A stretch of 64,000 nucleotides of DNA from Gluconobacter aidae. Lineage in GTDB: Bacteria; Pseudomonadota; Alphaproteobacteria; Acetobacterales; Acetobacteraceae. The position numbers and the translations under genes are program-made. The stretch lies in assembly GCF_009547075.1 (NCBI RefSeq), contig NZ_WIPH01000005.1, positions 1-64,000 on the forward strand, given 5' to 3'. Below the pieces are notes generated by a model. It did no database searches, had not been told where the DNA came from, and worked only from the letters and a program-made list of their open reading frames with translations. Below, piece by piece: positions 42,855 to 52,070 of this stretch (positions are counted from its first letter, which is position 1; the number at the start of each line of letters is the position of its first letter).

Positions 42855-45845
42855 TCATGCAATGCAGCCCTGAACAATTTCAGACAACGCTTGCCGGAAA
42901 TGGACCGGAGAACAATCCCGCCCAACAGCCGCGAGCGCGCCAGCCCTCAGAGTCTCCCACAGTTCCGCGTCCTGATAAAGTCGCTCCACGGCAGCAGCGA
43001 ACGCCTCGGGATCACCCGATGGAGCCGCCAGGATCTCCACACCATCCGTCCAGCCGACTTCTTCCTGAAGCAGCGTCGTCACGACCTGCGGCAGACCATA
43101 GGACGCCGCTTCATGGACCTTGAACGGAATCCCGCCCGCAAACCGCGTCGGCGCCACGAACACCCGGTGCCGGTCGAATAGTTCCCGCGGATCCCCCACA
43201 GGCCCCACGATTTCCACCCGGCTGTTCGTCGAAAAAACCGTCATATCCACATCCGGCCCCACATAACCGGCGATCGTGAAATGGGCATCCGGCGGCAGAA
43301 CCCTGTCCAGAATCGGCAGCACACTGTCCACAAACCAGACAAGACTGTCGTGGTTGGGCGCACCCTCGTCATGGATCGCACCGAAAAAGAGGATGCTGTG
43401 CCGGGTCTCGAACGGTGCGGGCGTCGGCTGGAGCTGCAGTTCATGCCCGAGCACCGAGACATTCTCATAGCCCGCGCGACGCACCAGATCGGCGTCATAA
43501 GACGTCACCGCGATGATCTGCTGGCAGAACCGGGCACAGTCCAGTTCCTGCTGAAGCATGTCATCGAAGCTGATATCCGGCTCTGGAAGGTCCAGAACCC
43601 GGATGCGCTCCAGCGTTCGGGGCGTGGCGACCACTTCCGTGTCCAGGATCGGACCCGCGGAAGGCAGATAGCGGCTCGATTCATTAAGCAGGGGCAGAAG
43701 GCGCGCCAGATTGTGCGTGCGGCCGATCCAGACCAGATCGTAATATCCGACCCGCTCCTGAATGAAATCGGCGAAACTGGACAGATCCCGATCCACGATC
43801 AGTTCCACCGTTTCCGGAAAGTCACCGAACAGGTCGATGGCCGTCTGATCCCTGGGCAGGACGGGGAAAACCGTGACCTGATATCCCAGCGCCGTCATCT
43901 CATGAATGATGTCGTTCGAGCGGACATAGCCGGACCCCAGACGCCGCAGAGGCAGACGGTCCTCTATGAAAAGAATCCGTTTACGCTGGCTGACCCGGTG
44001 TTCGCGCGCCAGAACGGCGTTGCGGATGTGAGCCGGCTGCTGATGACGCAGGAAATCCTGCTGCAGACGGGAAAATGTCTTGAGATTGCCCCGGATCAGG
44101 GCATGGGACCCGGTCGCACCGGAGCTTCCGAACTCCAGATGTTCGATGACCACGTCCGGATCATAGACAATCCGCATTCCCGCCTTGAGAATCCGCACGC
44201 ACAGATCGACATCCTCGAAATAGGCCGGCGTGTAACGCGGATCATACCCGCCCAGGCGGCGCAGCACTGTCGTGCGGATCATCAGGAAAGCGGCCGAACA
44301 GTAATCGACGTCCCGGACGAAATTGGCCGTCGTCAGGTTCGGATCATCCTCGCGCAGATAGCCGTAAGTCGCACCGTCCCGCCAGATGATCGATCCGGCT
44401 TCCTGCAGGCGCATGTTCGTGCGGATCAGCTTGCCGCCCACCGCCCCGATCGCGGCCTCGGAGCGCAGACGCTTCAACGCGTTGACGATGGCATCAGGAT
44501 ACAGGCGGATGTCGTTGTTTAGATACAGGACAAACGGCGCTTCCGCTTTTTCCAGCGCAAGATTGCAGCCCAGAAGATAGCCGATATTGTAGCGGTACCG
44601 CAGGATCGTGGCGCCGCGCAGCATCCGCCCGATATGGCGGGTCTGGTCATGCGAACCCGAGTCCACCAGTATGAGCTGGATGGCTCCGGCATAGTTGGCC
44701 CGCAGTGAGACCAGGGCCTGCGCCGTCAGGGCAACCCGGTCATAGACGACCATGATGACGCTGATTTCAGGAACGCCGTGAACCGTGAAGTCCAGCGGAT
44801 GCCGGACCAGAGACGGCAGGATGGCTTCGGCTTCACGCTCAAACAGCAGTCTGGACTGTTCCTCGGGAATCTCGGGCACAGCCGCGAGCGCCGCCATCCG
44901 TCCCTCACCCAGCCCCCTCCTGCCGGCGACAAGATGGGCGAACGCGCTGTCATACAGGCGATTGCGCACGTCGTTGCGGACCTGTGCCTGCGCCATGTGA
45001 GCGGCGAGATCCACGTTTTCCTGCGGCGTACGCCCTTCCTGCGCGCCGTAACGGACGAAATGGTCGTAACCGTTGCGGAAATATCCATGCTCCAGCGACG
45101 GCACCATATCCGGATGGGCCTGCCGGTAGAACTCTTCGGAAAAGAGTTCCTGTGGATCAAAAAGACGCGGCGTCTCGTTGGTCAGGTAATGATGCAGGGC
45201 GCTCGAATAATGGCCGGCGGCAATTTCCTGCCGCACCTCGGGATAGCGCGTCAGATACCAGACCGGGTCGAAATACCAAGAGACGCGCCCGGCATCGGCA
45301 ACATGGGCCGGCAGCCCGAGCCATGACCCGAAGAGCCCGATCCGGCTGTCGAAACAATCCGGAAAAGTCAGGGCGAGTTCGCGACAGAGTTCATCATCGA
45401 AGAAATGATGTCCCCGATAATAATGGCTCTCTCCGATTTCGAGATAATGGTCGTAGCCGTTACGGAAGCCGTTCTCGCTCAGAAAACGCTGCGTCAGTTC
45501 CGGATAACGGCGACGATAACCCGGCTCGTCAAACAGCCAGTGTGGCGAATGGGCCTTGTATCCGATCGCGGTATAATGTTCGAAACCCGACGCCCATTCC
45601 TCCCGGATCAGCCCCTGACGCACATCCTTATGTGCATCGCGATACCAGATCTCATCGAAATAACGGTTCGGAGAATGACCGTAACGCTGGCCCGTCTGAA
45701 GGTAGAAGGCGTGCGGATCGTCCTGCCCTTCTTCCCGCATCCAGTCCCGCACTTCGGGATAGCGCAGCAGATACCACTGCGTATCGAAGCGGGACCACCG
45801 CGGCTCCCGCGTCTCGGCCAACGCGGCTGAAACACTTTCGGACAT
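42855..45845 (-). CDS. Large two-catalytic-domain glycosyltransferase (GT2 plus GT4-like) with N-terminal repeats
   Basis: This 996-residue protein starts at an ATG with an AGGAGG ribosome-binding site. Residues 15-290 are a series of five or six related motifs of about 45 residues (aromatic FD-x-WY, YPEV, then HY-x3-G and a Ser/Thr-Pro). A GT2 domain follows at about 355-600 (SVIMVVYDRVALTAQALVSL, the donor-site LYLNNDIRLYP near 441, and FEDVDLCVRILKAG). The last 350 residues resemble a GT4/GT1 domain (VAPTRFAGGIPFKVHEAASY). The protein is likely to act on a surface glycan. It ends 33-75 bases before the CgeB-like gene. Confidence 0.86.
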   Translation of the reverse strand: MSESVSAALAETREPRWSRFDTQWYLLRYPEVRDWMREEGQDDPHAFYLQTGQRYGHSPNRYFDEIWYRDAHKDVRQGLIREEWASGFEHYTAIGYKAHSPHWLFDEPGYRRRYPELTQRFLSENGFRNGYDHYLEIGESHYYRGHHFFDDELCRELALTFPDCFDSRIGLFGSWLGLPAHVADAGRVSWYFDPVWYLTRYPEVRQEIAAGHYSSALHHYLTNETPRLFDPQELFSEEFYRQAHPDMVPSLEHGYFRNGYDHFVRYGAQEGRTPQENVDLAAHMAQAQVRNDVRNRLYDSAFAHLVAGRRGLGEGRMAALAAVPEIPEEQSRLLFEREAEAILPSLVRHPLDFTVHGVPEISVIMVVYDRVALTAQALVSLRANYAGAIQLILVDSGSHDQTRHIGRMLRGATILRYRYNIGYLLGCNLALEKAEAPFVLYLNNDIRLYPDAIVNALKRLRSEAAIGAVGGKLIRTNMRLQEAGSIIWRDGATYGYLREDDPNLTTANFVRDVDYCSAAFLMIRTTVLRRLGGYDPRYTPAYFEDVDLCVRILKAGMRIVYDPDVVIEHLEFGSSGATGSHALIRGNLKTFSRLQQDFLRHQQPAHIRNAVLAREHRVSQRKRILFIEDRLPLRRLGSGYVRSNDIIHEMTALGYQVTVFPVLPRDQTAIDLFGDFPETVELIVDRDLSSFADFIQERVGYYDLVWIGRTHNLARLLPLLNESSRYLPSAGPILDTEVVATPRTLERIRVLDLPEPDISFDDMLQQELDCARFCQQIIAVTSYDADLVRRAGYENVSVLGHELQLQPTPAPFETRHSILFFGAIHDEGAPNHDSLVWFVDSVLPILDRVLPPDAHFTIAGYVGPDVDMTVFSTNSRVEIVGPVGDPRELFDRHRVFVAPTRFAGGIPFKVHEAASYGLPQVVTTLLQEEVGWTDGVEILAAPSGDPEAFAAAVERLYQDAELWETLRAGALAAVGRDCSPVHFRQALSEIVQGCIA

Positions 45846-45869
45846 CTGGGCAAGCCTCCTGCTCGCAGG

Positions 45870-48800
45870 TCAGGAAAGGACTTTTCCCGCGAGAAGACGT
45901 TCCCCGCGTTCGACGTTCTCGGTGTGCAGGTCGACATATTCCACGGACAGGATCGCACCGTTGTCGAATGTCACGGCAATATTCGTCATTCTCGATCCGT
46001 AGACATCTCCCACGACATTCACGAGGATAAAGCGATAGACACCATCGAGCGGGCGGGCATAGCCTTCGCGCGGCATGAACGTACCGCTGAATCCGGCACA
46101 GAGCGGCGCATCGCGATGCGCTGTGCCGACATCGGCGCGAATCACGCGCCTCAGGGCGAAGAACACGATCTCGTCACGGCTTTCCGAGACCAGCCCGCCA
46201 TAGATCTGGCCGGCCCGGGCCAGATTACGGAAAAACACCCAGCCCCGGACCCACAGAGGACCATCCGGGGTCAATTCAGCAGGAGGATCGCCAACCAGAC
46301 CCGTGAAATCGTCAATGAAATAATCCAGCGCTCCGGAGGTGTAAGGATGCATATGGTGCTTGCCGACACCCGACAGCTTCACACCGCGCATCAGACCATC
46401 ACTATGGGAGACACGGCGGAAGTCGGACAGGATGAGATCGTTGGAAGGAGCAGAGCAGATGATCTTCCGGATCTGACCGCCCTCGACTTCGATCTGCATG
46501 GACGTCAACTGGAAGGCTCCCTGACCATTGACCACGTTGATGAGACCGATCCGGAAACGTCCTTCACACCATTTCCCACGCAGGGCCACCTTTCCAGAGA
46601 AACCGGCGCGACGGGGAGCATTCGCGAAAAGCTCCGCAATATCGACACGGATTTCGCGCTGGCATTCCAGGAAGATCATGGCGCTGTCGGGATCTTCGCC
46701 CAGCAGGACCGTGAACATCTGACCCGCTGAACTGATCCCCGGCAGGATCATCCATCCACGAATATGAAATTCGGAAGCCCCCGGGAAGGGTTTCTCTTCC
46801 ACCCCGGAAAAGACGTGGTGACAGATATCATCGATATAACATTCTGCACCCTGCACCGAGAACCAGTCCGAAACAGGAACCGGCATTTCCACGGAGAGGT
46901 CTCGCAGGGTCGGCGGATCGAAGATGTGACGCGGCGGAGCCTGATGGCGCCATGTGGGATGGGCCAGAAGGTGAACCTGCCCGACATCCAGACGAAGTTC
47001 CGATACGCCCATTTCGCGACGGGGCGCCATATCGTGATAGAGCCTCAGCAGTTCGTCGGCATAATCCCGGGCATGGGTCCACAGCGCTGGCGTGATGTTC
47101 TGCATGATCTGACGACGCAGGGGCTCAGACGAACGTAGCAGTTCCAAGCGTTCGAGCACCATACTCGGGCGGCTGACGGGAACCTTGAAACCATTGACGC
47201 CGTCTTCGACGCGGTCTCCCAGAGCACCCACGTCGGTCACGATGGGAATGAGACCGTTCTGCCAGGCCTCAGACAGGGAAATGCAATAGGTCTCGGGCCA
47301 GATCGAAAGGTTCAGCGCGACATCCGCCACCTTCAGCGCCTCGATATCCCCCATCTCGTAGCGGCCGTAAATCTTGACATGCGAGCGCGGGACCGCGGTC
47401 AGCACCGCTTCATATTCCGGATGCACATAACCGAAGATATGGAAGACAAAATGGTCCGGATGGGCGATATCGATCAGGTTGAGGATCGTATCCGCACCCT
47501 TGGTCCGCAGGAAGTTTCCGACAATTGCGACGCCAAGAGGACGGTCCCCCAGAGGCTCGTAAGATTTCATCGCCACCGGAACGGTATTGTCGGGGCTGGG
47601 AATGCCCATCACGAGGCTGCGCCTGGTGTCGAGCACAGGATAGATTTCGTGCGTCAGATTTCGGGAATGGACCGTGCCGAACAGGATGGCGTCGACCGAA
47701 TGCAGCATCTTGGCCACGAAGGCACGACGTGTCTGCTCCCCGCCATGATCCACATTTTCTGAGGCATTGAGCGTGATATCGGCGGCCAGAACGGAGCGGA
47801 CTTCGTCCTCGACATAGCGGAGTTCGTGGTTCAGCAGGTTGTACCGGGCGGAAACCAGCCAGAAATCATGGGCAGAGAAAATCACACCCGCGCCATTGGC
47901 TTTTGCGATGATCGGCAGCGACAGGGCATGGTGTCCCAGATGCTGGAAATGAACGAGATCGACGTTGTACTGGCTTATAACGCTGGAGAACGCCATTTCT
48001 TCGGGCGAATCGCACATCGCGTCCTGCCAGCCGACTTCCGGCACGTCGAAACGCTCCAGTTCGTGGCCGTTGGCCGTGGTCAGGCGGCAGAAACCGCCAC
48101 GACGCAGCCAGTAGAAATACTCCACATCACGCGACAGAAGCGCACACAGACCCTGCTGGTAGACTTCGACGCCACCCCATGCCTGCTCATGAATCGTAGA
48201 ATGCGTGCACATGAGCACACGCAGCCGGCGACGACGGCGCAGAGGAGCGAGGGCCCTGGAGCGGCGACCGAAGTCAACCCCAGTAATGTCGCGCATCTTC
48301 GCGAGACGGTGCTCGTACAGATGCTGCGATACGACGGATTTCTGCGCGGCCAGAGCCGCATTGCGCCGCGCGCCCTTCTGCTGGAGCAGCCGGGCGATGG
48401 CATCCACGACCTGATTGGCATCGCGGGCCAGGGCAATGCCGTTCACGGTCTCGAAATGCTCGGCGCCCATGCTTTCCGGAGCTTCCACGACCTGGGCAGC
48501 GCCTGCCAGGGCCAGTTCGAAGAAACGCGGCCCTGGAGCCGTCGCCTGACTGACATCACCGTGGCTGGCATAGTCACGGAACATGGTCAGGGTGACGGCG
48601 CTGACATTCGCGAAATCAATGAAGGCTTCGTGGCTGATCGGGCGCTGGATGGCCAGCGCAGCCAGATCGGCCGGCAGAGGCGGAAGGAATTCGTTGGTCG
48701 GGCAGACGAGCTTGAGACGGGCATCGGGGAACGCTGCGATAACCTTGCGCAGGGTATGAACCCGGTTGGGCCACATTGTACCGGCAAAGAAAATATCATA

Positions 48801-49286
48801 TTCCAGCTCGGCAGCGGGAAGTACGGGGCGCTCATGAATCGACGGGCTTGCGGCCAGCGGCAGGTAATGCCCCTTGCCGTGATAGTATTCAGCACAGGAC
48901 GGATCGTTCGTGAAAACGAAATCGAAGAGTTCGGCATTCTCGACATTGAAATCCCGCATAAACGGGTCTTCGAATGTCCAGAGGATCATGGTCCTGAATG
49001 CAGGACGAACACGACGGATTAACGGAAGATTGATCCGCTGGGCATCCAGGCAGATCAGGACATCATGTTCACCTGAAGCTGCGATACCGGCCAGGCTCAT
49101 GTTATCCGCGACAACAACCTGCTCTTTGCCGAAAAGCGTCTGGGCTGCCCGCTGAACCGCAAGCGTCAGATAGGAATTGGGATTGTGGGTATAGTTTGTG
49201 TTGTAAATGACCGCCATCAATTTCTGGGCTCGGATGCCCACTCCCATATTCAATGTTGGCCAGTCGTCCGGATTCCAGCAGGGCAT
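45870..49286 (-). CDS. Composite glycosyltransferase: CgeB-like domain, GT4 domain and a tandem C-terminal domain
   Basis: The 1138-residue protein has three parts. A CgeB-like domain (to about 360; HYLPLAASPSIHE, TAPGPRFFELALAGAAQV) resembles the third gene of the operon. A GT4 domain follows (about 370-770; WGGVEVYQQGLCALL, GNFLRTKGADTIL, NLSIWPETYCISLSEAWQNG). The end is a duplicated domain of about 130 residues (starting near 820 and 985), each copy holding RGW, a UDP-free beta-rich stretch, R-x-D and AGFSG. The start is ambiguous: ATG at 49286, 49247 or 49217; the last (MAVIYNTNYTHNP) fits a domain start best. Confidence 0.82.
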   Translation of the reverse strand: MPCWNPDDWPTLNMGVGIRAQKLMAVIYNTNYTHNPNSYLTLAVQRAAQTLFGKEQVVVADNMSLAGIAASGEHDVLICLDAQRINLPLIRRVRPAFRTMILWTFEDPFMRDFNVENAELFDFVFTNDPSCAEYYHGKGHYLPLAASPSIHERPVLPAAELEYDIFFAGTMWPNRVHTLRKVIAAFPDARLKLVCPTNEFLPPLPADLAALAIQRPISHEAFIDFANVSAVTLTMFRDYASHGDVSQATAPGPRFFELALAGAAQVVEAPESMGAEHFETVNGIALARDANQVVDAIARLLQQKGARRNAALAAQKSVVSQHLYEHRLAKMRDITGVDFGRRSRALAPLRRRRRLRVLMCTHSTIHEQAWGGVEVYQQGLCALLSRDVEYFYWLRRGGFCRLTTANGHELERFDVPEVGWQDAMCDSPEEMAFSSVISQYNVDLVHFQHLGHHALSLPIIAKANGAGVIFSAHDFWLVSARYNLLNHELRYVEDEVRSVLAADITLNASENVDHGGEQTRRAFVAKMLHSVDAILFGTVHSRNLTHEIYPVLDTRRSLVMGIPSPDNTVPVAMKSYEPLGDRPLGVAIVGNFLRTKGADTILNLIDIAHPDHFVFHIFGYVHPEYEAVLTAVPRSHVKIYGRYEMGDIEALKVADVALNLSIWPETYCISLSEAWQNGLIPIVTDVGALGDRVEDGVNGFKVPVSRPSMVLERLELLRSSEPLRRQIMQNITPALWTHARDYADELLRLYHDMAPRREMGVSELRLDVGQVHLLAHPTWRHQAPPRHIFDPPTLRDLSVEMPVPVSDWFSVQGAECYIDDICHHVFSGVEEKPFPGASEFHIRGWMILPGISSAGQMFTVLLGEDPDSAMIFLECQREIRVDIAELFANAPRRAGFSGKVALRGKWCEGRFRIGLINVVNGQGAFQLTSMQIEVEGGQIRKIICSAPSNDLILSDFRRVSHSDGLMRGVKLSGVGKHHMHPYTSGALDYFIDDFTGLVGDPPAELTPDGPLWVRGWVFFRNLARAGQIYGGLVSESRDEIVFFALRRVIRADVGTAHRDAPLCAGFSGTFMPREGYARPLDGVYRFILVNVVGDVYGSRMTNIAVTFDNGAILSVEYVDLHTENVERGERLLAGKVLS

Positions 49287-49383
49287 GCCCTCCGTTCACG
49301 ACATTTCCGTCTCAGCACACCTCCTTTTGTAGCGGATGGGACGGTTAAGAAAAAGCCCACCCCGAAAGAATGAATTTTCAATA

Positions 49384-49410
49384 AAAAAAGGGCCGCCGAA
49401 GCGACCCTTT
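49384..49410 (-). terminator. Rho-independent terminator of rpsA
   Basis: On the minus strand GGGTCGC-TTCG-GCGGCCC forms a stem with a UUCG tetraloop and one G-U style mismatch, followed by seven T residues. It is about 50 bases after the rpsA stop codon. Confidence 0.9.
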
Positions 49411-49462
49411 TCATACCCGATCAGGAAAAGAAAATCCTCTCCCTGTTCACCAGAGCAGATGC

Positions 49463-51175
49463 TCAGGCGTCCGTGTTGCGACGGCGGATGGCGGCACCAA
49501 GGATATCACCCAGGGATGCGCCCGAGTCTGAAGACCCGTACTCGTTGATCGCAGCCTTGTCTTCCTCGACCTCGCGACCGCGGATCGTCAGGGCCAGCTT
49601 GCGGGACGCGCGATCAACGGAGACGACCTTGGCGTCCACCTTCTCACCGACCGCGAAACGCTCCGGACGCTGCTCGGCCTTGTCGCGGGCCAGCTCGGCG
49701 CGACGGATGAAGCCGGTCAGGACGTCGTCCACCTTCACTTCGATACCGTTGCTCTGGACAGCGGTCACGACGCAGGTCACGACAGCACCCTTCTGAACGC
49801 GGGACAGCGTGTCGGCTGCCGGATCTTCCTGAAGCTGCTTGATGCCCAGGGAGATGCGCTCCTTCTCGGGGTCCACGTCGAGAACCTTGGCCTTGACGAC
49901 CTGGCCCTTCTCGTAGTGCGCCATGGCTGCTTCGCCCGGCTCGTCCCAGGACAGGTCGGACATGTGAACCATGCCGTCGATGTCTGCGGAAAGACCAACG
50001 AACAGACCGAATTCGGTGATGTTGCGGATCTCGCCTTCGATGATCGAACCGACCTTGTGCTCTTCCTCGAACTGCTCCCACGGGTTGCGCTGAACCTGCT
50101 TGAGGCCGAGGGAGATGCGGCGCTTGGCGCTGTCCACGTCCAGAACCATGACGTCGACTTCCTGCGAAGTGGCGACGATCTTGCCCGGATGGACGTTCTT
50201 CTTCGTCCAGGACATTTCGGAAACATGCACCAGACCTTCGACGCCCGGCTCCAGCTCCACGAATGCACCGTAATCGGTGATGTTCGTGACGCGGCCCGTG
50301 AAGCGTGCGCCGGCCGGATACTTGATGGCGACGTTTTCCCACGGATCAGCTTCAAGCTGCTTCATGCCCAGCGAGATGCGCTGCGTATCCGGGTTGAAGC
50401 GGATGACCTGCACGCGGACCGGCTGACCGATCTGGAGGGCTTCGGACGGGTGGTTGATGCGCTTCCAGGCGATGTCGGTGACATGCAGGAGGCCGTCAAC
50501 ACCGCCGAGGTCAACGAACGCACCGTAGTCGGTGATGTTCTTGACGACGCCATCGAGGATCATGCCTTCCTTCAGGCCCTGGATCAGCTCGGAGCGCTGT
50601 TCCGCACGGGTCTCTTCGAGAACGGCACGACGCGAGACAACGATGTTGCCACGGGCGCGGTCCATCTTCAGGATCTGGAACGGCTGCGGCTGGCCCATCA
50701 GGGGTCCGACGTCCCGAACCGGACGGATGTCGACCTGGCTGCCCGGAAGGAACGCCATGGCGCCGCCGAGATCAACCGTGAAGCCGCCCTTGACGCGACC
50801 ATAGATCGTGCCGTTGACGCGCTGGTTGTTGGCGAACGCACGCTCCAGAGCGGTCCATGCCTCTTCGCGGCGAGCCTTCTCGCGCGACAGGACGATGGAG
50901 CCGTCACGGTCTTCGTAACGCTCGACATAAAGCTCGACGACATCGCCCGGCTTCACGTCCGGAGCAACGCCGGCCGGACCGAATTCCTTGAGAGACACGC
51001 GGCCTTCGCTCTTGAGGCCGACATCGACGATTGCGAATTCGTCGGTCAGGCGGACAACGCGGCCCGTGACGACGGAACCGTCAAAGCCGGTGTCACGGCC
51101 CAGGGTCTCGTCGAGGAGAGCTGCGAAATCTTCGTGAGCGCGCTCGGTCGTGGGGGTCTGAGTGGCTGAAGCCAT
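49463..51175 (-). CDS. rpsA: 30S ribosomal protein S1
   Basis: From the ATG at 51175 the protein is 570 residues and contains six S1 RNA-binding repeats (for example GMILDGVVKNITDYGAFVDL and FTGRVTNITDYGAFVELE). The N-terminal repeats bind the ribosome and the later ones mRNA. The upstream in-frame extension to 51331 lacks a signal or family match. The gene follows cmk and aroA on the same strand, a common alphaproteobacterial order. The 253-base leader from the cmk stop may hold its own promoter and the site for S1 autoregulation. Confidence 0.96.
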   Translation of the reverse strand: MASATQTPTTERAHEDFAALLDETLGRDTGFDGSVVTGRVVRLTDEFAIVDVGLKSEGRVSLKEFGPAGVAPDVKPGDVVELYVERYEDRDGSIVLSREKARREEAWTALERAFANNQRVNGTIYGRVKGGFTVDLGGAMAFLPGSQVDIRPVRDVGPLMGQPQPFQILKMDRARGNIVVSRRAVLEETRAEQRSELIQGLKEGMILDGVVKNITDYGAFVDLGGVDGLLHVTDIAWKRINHPSEALQIGQPVRVQVIRFNPDTQRISLGMKQLEADPWENVAIKYPAGARFTGRVTNITDYGAFVELEPGVEGLVHVSEMSWTKKNVHPGKIVATSQEVDVMVLDVDSAKRRISLGLKQVQRNPWEQFEEEHKVGSIIEGEIRNITEFGLFVGLSADIDGMVHMSDLSWDEPGEAAMAHYEKGQVVKAKVLDVDPEKERISLGIKQLQEDPAADTLSRVQKGAVVTCVVTAVQSNGIEVKVDDVLTGFIRRAELARDKAEQRPERFAVGEKVDAKVVSVDRASRKLALTIRGREVEEDKAAINEYGSSDSGASLGDILGAAIRRRNTDA

Positions 51176-51392
51176 GTAGATACGATATTCCCGGATGCCC
51201 GTTCCGCAGGCGGAGCGGATATCCACGTCTGCGCCAGATCCATGAGGGACCCAACGTCTCCCCGCTGCCGATGAACGGTCAGATCGGGTTATTGGCTGTT
51301 CGATCCGCCTGCCAGACGCGGGACGGACCATCCCCCTCCCCTTCGGGACGGGCGATACGGTGCACCAACACCCTGCGGGGGCGCGGTGTCAA

Positions 51393-51412
51393 TAAAAAAA
51401 GCCGTTTTACGG
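51393..51412 (-). terminator. Weak terminator after cmk
   Basis: On the minus strand a short stem CCGT-AAA-ACGG is followed by C and seven T residues, 17 bases after the cmk stop. The stem is only four or five pairs, so some read-through into rpsA is likely. Confidence 0.5.
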
Positions 51413-51428
51413 GTGCCCCAGCGTCAGC

Positions 51429-52070
51429 TCAGCCTCGCGACCGACGCAGGGCCACGATTTCGCACGCTTTATCAAGGACCTCGGCGGCGGACAGGCTGTC
51501 CGTCTCGATCAGGACCGCATCCGCGGCCTGCACCAGAGGTGCCGTTTCACGCGATGAGTCGCGTTCGTCCCGCGCCACGATTTCGGCCACCGCAGCGTCA
51601 AGAGCCCCCCCATCCAGCGGAGTCCCGCCTCCGACCTGACCATGGCGACGCAGGGCGCGGGTGCGTGGAGACGCCGTGATGAAGAATTTCACATCCGCAT
51701 TCGGGAAAACGACGGTTCCGATATCGCGTCCGTCCACAACCGCCCCGGTTTCAGATGCGAAAACGCGCTGACGATCCAGCAGGGCGACGCGGACTGCGGG
51801 CTGGGCCGCTACGAGCGAAGCGCCACGATCGATTTCAGGAACCCGCAGATCCGTCCGGGCCAGATCGGCCTGTTGCAGGGCCCGTGCCTCAGCCGACGCA
51901 TCGTCAGCCGGATCCAGCCCCGCATTCACCATCCGGCGGGCAACGGCGCGATAGAGCAGTCCGGTATCGAGATAGGGCAGTCCCAGCTTTGCAGCGAGCG
52001 CCTTGGCAAGCGTACCCTTCCCGGCCGCGGCGGGACCATCGACGGCAATGACAAGCGGGCGTGCCGTCAC
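51429..52070 (-). CDS. cmk: Cytidylate kinase
   Basis: The 213-residue kinase has the P-loop GPAAAGKGTLAKALA near residue 12, the LPYLDTGLLYRAVA nucleoside-binding segment, VDGRDIGTVVFPNAD and the R-x-RD-x-RD lid (IVARDERDSSRE). It phosphorylates CMP and dCMP. The ATG overlaps the aroA stop by 4 bases, so the two are coupled. Confidence 0.96.
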   Translation of the reverse strand: MTARPLVIAVDGPAAAGKGTLAKALAAKLGLPYLDTGLLYRAVARRMVNAGLDPADDASAEARALQQADLARTDLRVPEIDRGASLVAAQPAVRVALLDRQRVFASETGAVVDGRDIGTVVFPNADVKFFITASPRTRALRRHGQVGGGTPLDGGALDAAVAEIVARDERDSSRETAPLVQAADAVLIETDSLSAAEVLDKACEIVALRRSRG

